Assembly: GCA_029216955.1 (NCBI GenBank)
Contig: JANAVB010015600.1
Location: 34,724,569 to 34,788,568, forward strand
From: Iris pallida
Lineage: Eukaryota; Streptophyta; Magnoliopsida; Asparagales; Iridaceae
Direction: 5' to 3'
Length of the DNA stretch: 64,000 bases
This document shows, one piece after another, positions 55,901-64,000 of this stretch (its first letter is position 1; every line of letters starts with the position of its first letter). The notes beneath the pieces were generated by a model. The model was not told the origin of the DNA. It saw only the letters and a list, made by a program, of their open reading frames with translations, and made no database searches. Position numbers and translations under genes: made by a program.

Positions 55901-56883
55901 TCAAAGGTTTACCACTAGGATTTCCTTTCCTTTCCCATTGCGATTACCAGACTTGTTGCCTGAAGAGGCTTTCTTTCCTTTGTCTTCTGAGGCAAAGATC
56001 ATCCCATGTTCACGAGCGAATCTACCGTTGGTCTTGGCTGAAACTGCTGCTATAATAAACGAGGCCCAATCTGTTAATTGAGAGCCTGTAAAAACAGCAA
56101 TAGTTGGTCGCATATTCATTTTGCATGTATCAATCAATGCTGAATCTGGCATACCAGGAGGCATTTTTAATGTAGCCTGTCGGAAACGTTCAATGAACGT
56201 CCGAGTATCCTCCTTTTTTTGTTTAATTTCTATTAAGGAGGACATATTCATGTCCATTCCTCCTTCATAGAAATAGGAGGGAAACATTGCTTTAAACTCG
56301 TCAAAAGACGATATGCAATTGTCGGGTAGACTGCGATACCAGTTGTATGCTGAACCCGTCAAACACCCAATGAAGACTCGGGTGAGAAGAGCATCATTCT
56401 TTTGTAGATGCACAGTCATAATATCAAAATAATTAATATATTGACTTGGAGAAGCCTTTCCATCAAATAATACCATAGATTGTGGCTTGAATTTGGGAGG
56501 AAAAGGCACATCATTCCAATGGGGAGGATAAGGTTGCTTGATCCCAACCTCTGGAGCTGATCTTTGTGCTTAAGAACCTCAAACTGTGCTTTTAATTCAC
56601 GCACTGCTTGAATAGCTTCACTAGTTTGAGGAAGCACATTTGATTGAATAGTGGCTGGATGTACCGTAACCCCCATCGGAGGTGATACATCCTCTGGAAC
56701 AAGAGGATCAGGAGATACGGAGTTTTGATTGATAGCAGGCTCTTGACTCAGATTATTCAAAGGTATATCAACCCCTTGACTATCTTGAGTTTGTGCTGCT
56801 ACTTGCACTGGTGTTACCACTGCTGGTTGGACTGTTTGTTGATTCATCATTATTTGATGCATATTTTGCATCATAGCAAGCAT
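55901..56883 (-). pseudogene. Element F gag
   Basis: The 55901-56509 frame carries the retrotransposon gag core: FDGKASPSQYINYFDIM, YNWYRSLPDNCISSFDEFKA, IKQKKEDTRTFIERFRQATL. Gag forms the particle. The upstream frame (56416-56883) is glutamine/proline-rich and continues ORF1. A one-base shift near 56510 separates the two, so ORF1 and gag were probably a single polyprotein here. Confidence 0.8.
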
Positions 56884-56895
56884 GTCCTTCAGCGA

Positions 56896-57630
56896 TTATT
56901 CCACTACCGAAAGACGTTGTTCTGTATTAGAAGTAGACGTCTCTAGTTCTTCTCCAATAACATAAGATTCAACCTCCCTTGAACATACAGAGGGATTGGT
57001 GTAGAGGTATGAATCAACGCTATCAGTTTCTGACTCCAAGTACTTGGTACCCCCAGCCTCTGAATCTGAAGAATGCATGTTTAAAAGTAGTTGACTTCTT
57101 GACCGTATATGTTGATATACTTCTTCAAAAGTGTTAAGAATTTGGTTAAACCTTTGTTGACTTGGAGTTCGGGACAAATTGCATCTTGGACGTCGTCCTC
57201 TATTGATATGAGATGCCATATTGACTGATGCATAAGACAATTCACGTTCTTGGTCATCAAGTTGTTGCTGAGGTACGTTGTAGCTTAATCGGTCAAAAAC
57301 TGACCGTTTAGTAGCAGAACAGCAACATTTAATCACAATTTGGTGACACTCACAATGATAGTTTTCTTGAGGGAGTGTCACAAGAGATTTTCTGTTTTTA
57401 TGCTTTTGTACAAGCAACTCGCGTAAATCAGAAGAAGTAGAAGGTAATATCTTCTTTTTTATATTTGGGACAGAGAAATATACAGTCCCTTGCGTAAAAA
57501 GAAGATTACTAGCTTCATTGGCAGAAAGCTGTGCATTTTTACGGGCTTGAAAGTGTGTGCGTAAATCTGGAGTTGATTTTTGTGCTGTACGAACACCATC
57601 AGCATTGCACGTAATCCTAAGATTAGGCAC
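56896..57630 (-). pseudogene. Element F ORF1 (pre-gag) with KCCC cysteine cluster
   Basis: About 244 open codons. Residues near 105-125 read YHCECHQIVIKCCCSATKRS, shared with element B (CNHDIVIKCCCQAAKRS). SYASVNMAS...RPRCN, SQQRFNQI and HIRSRS are shared too. The pattern is C-x-C-H-x4-K-C-C-C in F (first cysteine spacing differs in B). The first 90 residues are basic. A TAA at 56896 separates it from gag in the same frame. I do not recognise a named domain. A metal-binding or disulphide role is inference. Confidence 0.65.
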
Positions 57631-57927
57631 TTTGCGTAAAGCAGCATTAGAGGATTATTGGCGTAAAACAGAAGCTTTGCCACAATTTTTATTTTCCTTG
57701 GATAAACCAAAGGAATTGTCTGTCATAGTAACAAAAGACTTGTTTTTACGCTGTACGCGTGTAGGCAAGTTCACTTAAGGTACAAAAGCACCATTGTGAA
57801 TTTTATCTACCATGTCACCGATAGGAGATTTTCCTTTACGTGTATAGCACAAAACAGAAGTATCTGCCACGTCACAGACGGAAGATTTGCCTTTACGCGT
57901 AGAGCGCAAGACTTGAGCGTCTACCAC
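57631..57927 (-). other. Element F leader with GCGTAAA/TTTACGC words
   Basis: No convincing ORF. TTTACGC or GCGTAAA occurs at least five times between 57600 and 57905, as in F's LTR and accessory intron. The primer site is not reached because the CACTA-like element interrupts at 57928. Confidence 0.45.
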
Positions 57928-57949
57928 CACTAAAATCTGTCAAATCAGC

Positions 57950-58395
57950 GATGCCTCAGTACGTCGCTAAATAGGGAAAATACGTCGCTAATATCGATTA
58001 GCGACGTATTTAGCGACGTTTTCACTTAGTCGCGATTAACCTAGTCGCTAAACAATAAAATATTGCAATACGTCGCTATTGCGACGACACTCAGCAACGC
58101 GAACACGTCGCTAATTCAGCGACTACCAGCGACGTAAAACGTCATCATTTATCGACGCAACTTAGCGACGTTGAGCGACTTGACATACATCGATGCTGAC
58201 CTGGCTTGACAGCCAAATGGCGACGTTCTGCGACTTTGCTACGTTGCTATAGTACCGACATATAGTGAGATTTAGCGACGTCTTATGTAGCGACGTTTAG
58301 TGACGATCAGCGACGGTATTCATCACAGTTAGCGACGTTGTGATACTTACTTAGCGACGTTACCATCGTCGCTGAGAGTCGCTGAACGTCGCTAA
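57950..58395. repeat. Subterminal TAGCGACGT repeats
   Basis: More than twenty GCGAC/GTCGC copies, most as TAGCGACGT or ACGTCGCTA, are spread over both strands with irregular spacing. In CACTA elements such subterminal motifs are the transposase-binding sites. Confidence 0.7.
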
Positions 58396-59776
58396 TCTTG
58401 AAAAAAAATACAGCTTTTGCAGCATCCCCTGCAGCATTTGCAGCATCTCCTGCAGCATTTGCAGCATCTCCTACACCATTTGTTACAACAACGACGGTGT
58501 GTATCACGAACACAGTATCAAACAACACAGATACACACAATCACGAACACGTTTGAAACACAATCTCATCAATCAACACAGATATATGAAAATTTGTAAC
58601 AACAATGTCAAACATAATGGTCCACAACTTAATTGCCAAGTATGGGAACGAATGGCTCAGAACACAATCCAAAATTCATTCTAGCATACATTAGTGTGAA
58701 TCATCTATGTTCTGTACATATGGTGTAGTATATGTTCTTATCGTATCTAGTATCTGAAGAATGTAACAGAATCAAGATGAACTCACATAATGTAATACTA
58801 AGACATCATCTACTACTATATAAGATATAGTGATAGGTTGTCGTATCATCATTGCCGAGGGATGAGGGTCGGAGGACAAATACCGCTCGAGTGAGCCAAA
58901 GGCATGCAGCCACTTCCCTCCCTCTCTCACGCTATCAACGTCACAACTTTTCCACCTCAAGTTCTGATCAAGCATCTTCCTTCTCCTCTCCTCCACCATG
59001 GCTCTGGACCCATCTGCTCCTCCCTACTTCCCTTCTTCTTATTTGACTCTCTCAGCCAAAGGCATCTTCCTTTTCCTCTCCTCCACCATGGCTCTGGACG
59101 TCGCTGAGAGTCGCTGAACGTCGCTAATCTTAAAAAAATACAGCATTTACAGCATCCCCTACAGCATTTGCAACATTTACAGCATCCCCTACACCATTTG
59201 TTACAACAACGACGGTGTGTATCACGAACACAGTATCAAACAACACAGATACACACAATCACGAACACGTTTGAAACACAATCTCATCAATCAACACAGA
59301 TATATAAAAATTTGTAACAACAATGTCAAACATAATGGTCCATAACTTAATTGCCAAGTATGGGAACGAATGGCTCAGAACACAACCCAAAATTCATTCT
59401 AGCATACATTAGTGTGAATCATCTATGTTCTGTACATATGGTGTAGTATATGTTCTTATCGTATCTAGTATCTGAAGAATGTAACAGAATCAAGATGAAC
59501 TCACATAATGTAATACTAAGACATCATCTACTACTATATAAGATATAGTGATAGGTTGTCGTATCATCATTGCCGAGGGATGAGGGTCGGAGGACAAATA
59601 CCGCTCGAGTGAGCCAAAGGCATGCAGCCACTTCCCTCCCTCTCTCAGGCTATCAACGTCACAACTTTTCCACCTCAAGTTCTGATCAAGCATCTTCCTT
59701 CTCCTCTCCTCCACCATGGCTCTGGACCCATCTGCTCCTCCCTACTTCCTTTCTTCTTATTTGACTCTCTCAGCTA
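58367..59776. repeat. Two direct copies of a 680-bp unit
   Basis: 58367-59048 and 59098-59776 are nearly identical, from CGTCGCTGAGAGTCGCTGAA to TTCTTATTTGACTCTCTCAG, including microsatellite-like CAGCATTTGCAG runs. A third partial copy lies at about 62699-62941. The minus strand of each unit keeps an open stretch of about 75 codons (starting MVEERRRKMLDQNLRWKSCD), which may be an exon piece of the captured gene; I do not recognise it. Confidence 0.75.
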
Positions 59777-60062
59777 CATATGATATCCACCTCAAGTGTA
59801 GAGTCGGGGAAGAAGAAGTGGGCAGGAAGAGGAGGGGGAAGCAGCACAGCCGGCGACATGACCCAGAGGAAGTACAGAGGTTTTCTTCAACATCCCTAGG
59901 AGAACTATAAGGATATATCTTTTTACAACATATCACCTTGTCAAAGACCCTTAATGTGACAACCATGTTACCACGGTGTCGGAAGACTAACATGTCATAA
60001 TTTTCTAACCCGTATGTTTTGACATAATCCTCCAAACTCTTTTCTGCTATGTAGTAATGCAA
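59757..60062 (-). pseudogene. B3-domain fragment, left arm copy
   Basis: The minus-strand stretch reads YYIAEKSLEDYVKTYGLENY, then DMLVFRHRGNMVVTLRVFDK and CCKK, before running into the GC-rich sequence of the arm. The order W/L-x2-YV-x4-GL-x3-D-x-LVF-x3-GN...FD-x3-CCxK matches the C-terminal half of plant B3 (REM-type) DNA-binding domains. The expected tryptophan is L here. A splice-like change in character follows PYSSP. Confidence 0.6.
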
Positions 60063-60317
60063 GATTATTACATAGGAGGAAAGAGTTGGGAGGATTATGT
60101 CAAAACACCCGGCTTAAAAAATTATGACATGTTAGTCTTTCGACACCGCGGTAACATGATATTCATATTAAGGGTCTTTGACAAGATGACATGTTGTGAA
60201 AAGATATATCCTTATAGTTCTCCTACGGATTTGAAGAAAACATCTGTACTTCCTCCGGGTCATGCCGCCGGCTGTGCTGCTTCCCCCTCCTCTTCCTGCC
60301 CACTTCTTCTCCCTTGA
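60057..60317 (+). pseudogene. B3-domain fragment, right arm copy
   Basis: DYYIGGKSWEDYVKTPGLKN, then YDMLVFRHRGNMIFILRVFD and KMTCCEKIYPY. Tryptophan, the YV and GL pairs, LVF and FD...CCEK fit the second half of a REM-type B3 domain more closely than the left copy. B3 domains bind DNA in plant transcription factors, but half a domain would not. No promoter or complete exon structure is visible. Confidence 0.65.
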
Positions 60318-60430
60318 CTCTACACTTGGGGTAGATATCATATGTGACTGAGAGATTCAAATAAGAATAAGGGAAGTAGGGAGGAGCAGATGGGTCCAGA
60401 GCCATGTTGGAGGAGAGGAGAAGGAAGATG

Positions 60431-61271
60431 CTGAATTAGCATTATCTTCCGGATCGTCCTCATCAAGGCATAACGGGCTGCCCAGTGTACCCAGCTTCTT
60501 CAACTTCTCACTGGCTGCAGATTCGAAATGGGAACGGGTCCTCTTTGCCGGCCCGGAGCTCTGACTCGCACTCGTCGCCTCGCTACCGGTTTTCTCTTCT
60601 CCTCTGACGCGGGTCATAAGAAAAGAAATTTTGTTCCTCTTCTTCACATAAACATCATTATCGCCTTGTACTCGAGCCTCCTCGTCTGTGACGCTATCCA
60701 ACTTCTCGGTGCCTACATTGTCACTCGAATCTCCCCTTCGACTCGTATCGTCCTCTTCTTCGCCTGTTTTTTCGCTCCCTGTCTTGCAATCATCTGCTAT
60801 CACCGTCGACTCATTCGACTCCTTCTCCGAGTCTTCCTCCTCCTCCTCCTCCTCCTCCTCCTCGAAGTCATCGGAGAAGGAGTCGAATGAGTCGGCGGTG
60901 ATAGCAGATGATTGCAAGACAGGGAGCAAAAAGACAGGCGAAGAAGAGGACGATACGAGTCGAAGGGGAGATTCGAGTGACAATGTAGGCACCGAGAAGT
61001 TGGATAGCATCACAGACGAGGAGGCTCGAGTACAAGGCGGCAATGATGTTTATGTGAAGAAGAGGTACGAAATTTCTTTTCTTATGACCCGTGTCAAAGG
61101 AGGAGAGAAAACCGGTAGCGAAGCGACGAGTGCGAGTCAGAGCTCCGGGCCGGCAAAGAGGACCCGTTTCCATTTCGACTCTGCAGCCAGCGAGAAGTTG
61201 AAGAAGCTGGGCATGCTGAGCAGCCCGTTATGCCTTGATGAGGACGATCCGGAATACAATGCTGATTCAGT
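60431..61271. repeat. Palindrome 2, arms about 400 bp
   Basis: 60431-60830 and 60871-61271 are inverted copies around a 40-bp spacer containing a (TCC)n run. The same acidic/serine-rich coding piece reads on the minus strand of the left arm and the plus strand of the right arm. The arms differ at scattered bases, so a transcript would give a long, slightly mismatched hairpin. Confidence 0.85.
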
Positions 61272-61416
61272 TTTGCCTTCCTTGGATGGTATTGATTCTG
61301 TAGATCCGTGTATAAAAGAGGAAAAGATTGGGAGGACAGTCAACTTTATCTACGACTACATAGTTTCTGCCTCGCCAGTCGAATGGCTGCAGGGACCATG
61401 TCGTACCGTAGATTAA
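60871..61416 (+). pseudogene. Captured exons of an unknown acidic protein
   Basis: From the palindrome centre the plus strand is open to 61414: ADDCKTGSKKTGEEEDDTSR..., VKKRYEISFLMTRVKGGEK, KRTRFHFDSAASEKLKKLG, LCLDEDDPEYNADSVLPSLD, and VNFIYDYIVSASPVEWLQGP. The minus-strand copy in the left arm keeps the first half. Shorter copies of the last exon recur at 62941-63030 and 63053-63115. Because it neighbours B3 pieces it could be the variable part of the same captured REM-like gene, but I cannot identify it. Confidence 0.5.
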
Positions 61417-61559
61417 TGCAAATGGAGCTGGAGCCAAAATACAGAAACCAAAACATAAAATACAGAATCAAATCCCTGGGTTCGCCGAAAATACAAAACA
61501 CAGTTCTAATTTATATATATTTTAAGTGTGAGAACGGATGGCTCAGAACATAACCCAAC

Positions 61560-62151
61560 TGGAGAGGATCGATACTCTGAGAGATCCATCTGAGTAGGAC
61601 GTATACTCTAAGAGATCACCTTTACAGGAATGATATCAGTAGTGGGATTGAGTGTGTACGCCCTACTCAGATGGGTCTCTCACCGTTACTATTTTTTTCT
61701 GACAGCATGGTGGATGTGCTCCGTCAACAGATTCTTGCTCCGAGCCAAAACTTTGTCCTGGAGCTCAAGTGGACATCCTTCGTGTAGAGCTCGAGTGAGA
61801 GGTTCCTGACAGCATGGTGGTCTCCTTTGTTAAAGTATCTGTGCTCATCCCACAACCAATGTGTGATGAGCACGGATACTTTGACAAAGGAGACCACCAT
61901 GCTGTCAGGAACCTCTCACTCGAGCTCTACACGAAGGATGTCCACTTGAGCTCCGGGGCAAAGTTTTGGCTCAGAGCAAGAATCTGTTGACGGAGCACAT
62001 CCACCATGCTGTCAGAAAAAAATAGTAACGGTGAGAGACCCATCTGAGTAGGACGTACACACTCAATCCCACTACTGATATCATACTTATAAAGGTGATC
62101 TCTCAGAGTATACGTCCTACTCAGATGGATCTCTCAGAGTATCCTCTCTGG
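61560..62151. repeat. Palindrome 3, arms about 290 bp
   Basis: 61560-61849 and 61865-62151 are inverted copies separated by 15 bp (GTGCTCATC ... GATGAGCAC at the neck). Sequences on both sides (GGATGGCTCAGAACATAACCC and GTATCATCATTACCGAGGGA) are parts of the 680-bp unit, as if the palindrome had been placed inside another partial copy. Within each arm, smaller inverted pieces (ATCTGAGTAGGACGTA) also recur. Confidence 0.8.
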
Positions 62152-62305
62152 TTGGTTGTAGTATCATCATTACCGAGGGATGAGGGTCGTAGTACCAATA
62201 GAATCCAGAGATTGACACAGTACTAATTCATATGTAGTCCAATACAAATAGTCTAATACAAAAACAACCCAATACAAATAGTCCAATACAAATAAGTACT
62301 AATAG

Positions 62306-62578
62306 CTAATGAGAACCACGCAGCTCACACAAACGCTCAATGATACGATCACGCAACCACCTCGAAAAAGCGGGATCTTTGGCGTGATGAGAGATGTAGT
62401 CCCTTGCAAGTGCTGTATGAATATAACTCCCGGTCTCACTAGCTACCGGTGCTGGATGAATAGAACTCCCGGTCTCACTAGCAACCGGTGCCACTTCCTC
62501 CTTAACTGTAGGAGGAGCCACCTCAGCATTCACTGTTTCCCTCAAACGACGTGCCGCTCCTCGGGTCATGGGTGCCAT
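62306..62578 (-). CDS. Small hypothetical ORF, 90 codons
   Basis: The minus-strand ORF starts MAPMTRGAARRLRET. It has two copies of a 13-residue unit (VASETGSSIHPAP and VASETGSYIHTAL) and ends DPAFSRWLRDRIIERLCELR. It may be the last exon or a small gene of the transposon, or a captured fragment. The internal repeat and the amphipathic C-terminus look protein-like, but similarity to a named family was not recognised. Confidence 0.3.
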   Translation of the reverse strand: MAPMTRGAARRLRETVNAEVAPPTVKEEVAPVASETGSSIHPAPVASETGSYIHTALARDYISHHAKDPAFSRWLRDRIIERLCELRGSH

Positions 62579-62698
62579 CTGGTAAGATCGATATTCACAA
62601 ATAATATAATTATAACATAAGCAAGCTAACTAAAGGAACCATCATGTAATTTGAGTACATTTTTGAAAGCAGATAAAGTACAAAAAATTCAATTTTTT

Positions 62699-63115
62699 GC
62701 CAAGTGTGAGAATGGATGGCTCAGAACACAACCCAAGATTCATTCTAGCATACATTAGTGTGAATCATCTATGTTTTGTACATATGGTGTAGTATATGTT
62801 CTTATCGTATCTAGTATCTGAAGAATGTAACAGAATCAAGATGAACTCACATAATGTAATACTAAGACATCATCTACTACTATATAAGATATAGTGATAG
62901 GTTGTCGTATCATCATTGCCGAGGGATGAGGGTCGGAGGACAGTCAACTTTATCTACGGCTACATAGTTTCTGCCTCGCCATTCGAATGGCTGCAGGGAC
63001 TATGTCCTGATCACGATGTCGTACCGTAGATTAATGCAAAGTCCTTATAGCAAATGTCGTACATAAATTTCTACCTCGCCAGTCGAATGGCTGTAGGGAC
63101 AGTGTCTGACTTGGT
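62699..63115. repeat. Third partial copy of the 680-bp unit joined to captured exon copies
   Basis: AAGTGTGAGAATGGATGGCT through GAGGGTCGGAGGACA repeats the central part of the unit. It is followed at once by VNFIYGYIVSASPFEWLQGL-coding sequence (62941-63030) and, after 63053, a shorter variant of the same exon. This shows serial duplication inside the element. Confidence 0.65.
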
Positions 63116-64000
63116 GCATCTCACCATTTTTCCAAACCTATACACACCCTTGCCCAAACCATTTGTTTTAGTAGGTAAAATATTCCAGGTTACTCAAGTA
63201 ACCTGTCGTACAACATTTGGTGTCAACAGCATTCCTTGTTAATTGTAACATACATACTATCATATCCCAACTCTGCCAAAACCTGACCAACATACCCTAC
63301 ACTAATCATTCCATATTTCAGTAATGTCAGTGAGCTAAATCATACTCAACTGTCGAGAATACTTAGGAGAAAACTCATTCACAGGATTAGTATCGATCTC
63401 TTCGTGACATAGCTGAAATTTTATAGGACTCGATAATAATTATTAGTCAATTTATTCATCATTTCAAAACCCTGAAAATGCCCAAAAAACTCCCAGTATC
63501 AGTAAATAGGGCTCGAACCCTAAATTAGAATTCGAATCCAAGCAAAACATCAAATTGACAGTTGATATGCCCAAAAAACTCCCAGTATCAGTATATAGGT
63601 GTCATACTGTGAGTCTCGTGTCCACACAGTAGGACACGACGTGTCTAAACCAACAAAATAGGTGTCACACAAACTAGAAGCGAGTCCACGCTCTCGTGTC
63701 CCCTGCAGCAAGTCCACTGTGAGTCTCGTATCCCCCGCAGCGAGTCCACGCTCTCGTGGACATAAACTAGAAGCGAGAGAGAGTGCTAGAAGACGAGGAG
63801 AAACTGTGAAGCGGGGACAGGGGATCACCTGAGGAGGAGCTACCTGAGGAAGGAGGAGGAGGAGAAGGAGGAGGCCGGAGGAGGGAGATCGTCGGAGGAG
63901 CACTACAGAGGAGGAGGTTGGAGGAGGGAAATCGCCGGAGGAGCATCGCAGAGGAGGAGCGCATGAAAAATTGGAGAGAAAAATTTGTGAATGATCAAAA
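63116..64000. other. Right edge of window: unassigned, GGAGGA-rich end
   Basis: 63116-63480 has no recognisable feature. ATGCCCAAAAAACTCCCAGT occurs twice (63479 and 63569). 63600-63780 holds repeated GTGAGTCTCGTGTCC/GCGAGTCCACGCTCTC words. 63780-63964 is (GGAGGA)-rich; its minus strand gives leucine/serine/proline-rich open frames that could be a first exon with a CAG|GTAGC donor near 63843, but low complexity alone would produce these. Confidence 0.3.

Larger units (their letters stand above)
19786..57927 (-). mobile_element. Element F: Tat/Retand-like element with antisense accessory gene
   Basis: The minus strand carries ORF1-gag, protease, RT, RNase H, a second (aRNH-like) RNase H and integrase between 57.6 and 49.3 kb. 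A plus-strand accessory gene (21160 to 48799) and the 3' LTR (19786-20884) follow. Dual RNase H, the RT wording and the ORF order place it in the Tat lineage. The accessory gene is split by element G. The CACTA-like element at 57928 cuts the leader, so the 5' LTR and primer site are outside the window. Element D flanks it on the left. Confidence 0.8.
59692..60432. repeat. Palindrome 1, arms about 370 bp, containing B3 fragments
   Basis: 59692-60060 is repeated in inverted orientation at 60066-60432 with a centre near 60063 and only a few bases of spacer. The arms are imperfect, with scattered substitutions. Each arm contains the B3-like coding piece reading outward from the centre. Confidence 0.8.
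57928..64000. mobile_element. CACTA-like DNA transposon, left part, non-autonomous
   Basis: The terminus CACTAAAATCTGTCAAATC is followed by about 450 bp crowded with TAGCGACG/CGTCGCTA in both orientations, the layout of CACTA (En/Spm-like) ends. The 3 bp before it are CAC. No matching TAGTG end was found before 64000, so the element probably continues past the window. The interior has no transposase. It holds direct repeats, three long palindromes and captured gene fragments. The assignment rests on terminus and subterminal repeats. Confidence 0.6.

Noticed and set aside
49327..57630. Endogenous pararetrovirus (caulimovirid-like) origin for F
   Set aside because: A Tat-type integrase with zinc-binding region, dual RNase H and an LTR with a purine tract are present, and no movement-protein sequence was seen.
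63550..63964. Leucine- or serine-rich ORFs resembling a transit peptide
   Set aside because: Low-complexity GGAGGA repeat gives such frames by chance. No downstream exon could be linked inside the window.

Overview
This is nuclear plant DNA made almost entirely of transposable elements. I found no intact host gene, no rRNA or tRNA gene and no CRISPR array. The evidence for a plant is: Ty3/gypsy polyproteins of two plant lineages (Tekay-type chromovirus and Tat/Ogre/Retand-type), plant mobile domain-like accessory ORFs, a PIF/Harbinger-like element with a captured plant LRR exon, and a CACTA-like element carrying B3 (REM-type) exon pieces. The captured exons are GC-rich, which hints at a monocot or early-diverging angiosperm, but the species cannot be named from this sequence.

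Layout. 1-950 is a probable minus-strand Ty1/copia LTR and 951-2397 is unclassified. Element A (minus, Tekay-like) runs 2398-10062. Its left LTR is split by a 1000-bp Harbinger-like insertion at 2693-3692, and its right LTR is cut by element B. B (plus, Tat-like, tRNA-Arg-type primer site) is visible only as 10063-12738, where element D interrupts it. D (minus, Tat-like, 12739-19785) has a 3' LTR, a plus-strand accessory gene and a collapsed pol remnant, and is interrupted by element F. F (minus, Tat-like, 19786-57927) has a 3' LTR, a plus-strand accessory gene and gag-pol at 49.3-57.6 kb. F's accessory gene is split by a Tekay-like element G (25838-48025, plus). G is itself split by C' (32224-39071, non-autonomous, target duplication ATTCG) and by H (39254-44268, a probable 5-kb solo LTR, target duplication GCTCA). 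F's leader is interrupted at 57928 by a CACTA-like element that continues past the window end. The retrotransposons form a nest, A > B > D > F > G > (C', H). The missing halves of A, B, D and F should lie to the right of the window.

How the parts work together. The polyprotein genes are decayed, often through CAG/CAA or TGG stop changes typical of cytosine deamination, so no element here looks autonomous. D and F share one plan: a minus-strand gag-pol, and on the opposite strand an accessory gene with its own TATA box, phase-1 introns, a plant mobile domain-like N-terminus and a coiled-coil C-terminus. In the gap between the two converging genes, both elements carry an array of short stem-loops. 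The loop core (CAGAGGTAAT...GAC) is conserved while the stems change together and keep pairing. I regard this as the most interesting signal. The CACTA-like element holds three consecutive long palindromes, two built from captured gene fragments, which could make hairpin RNA.
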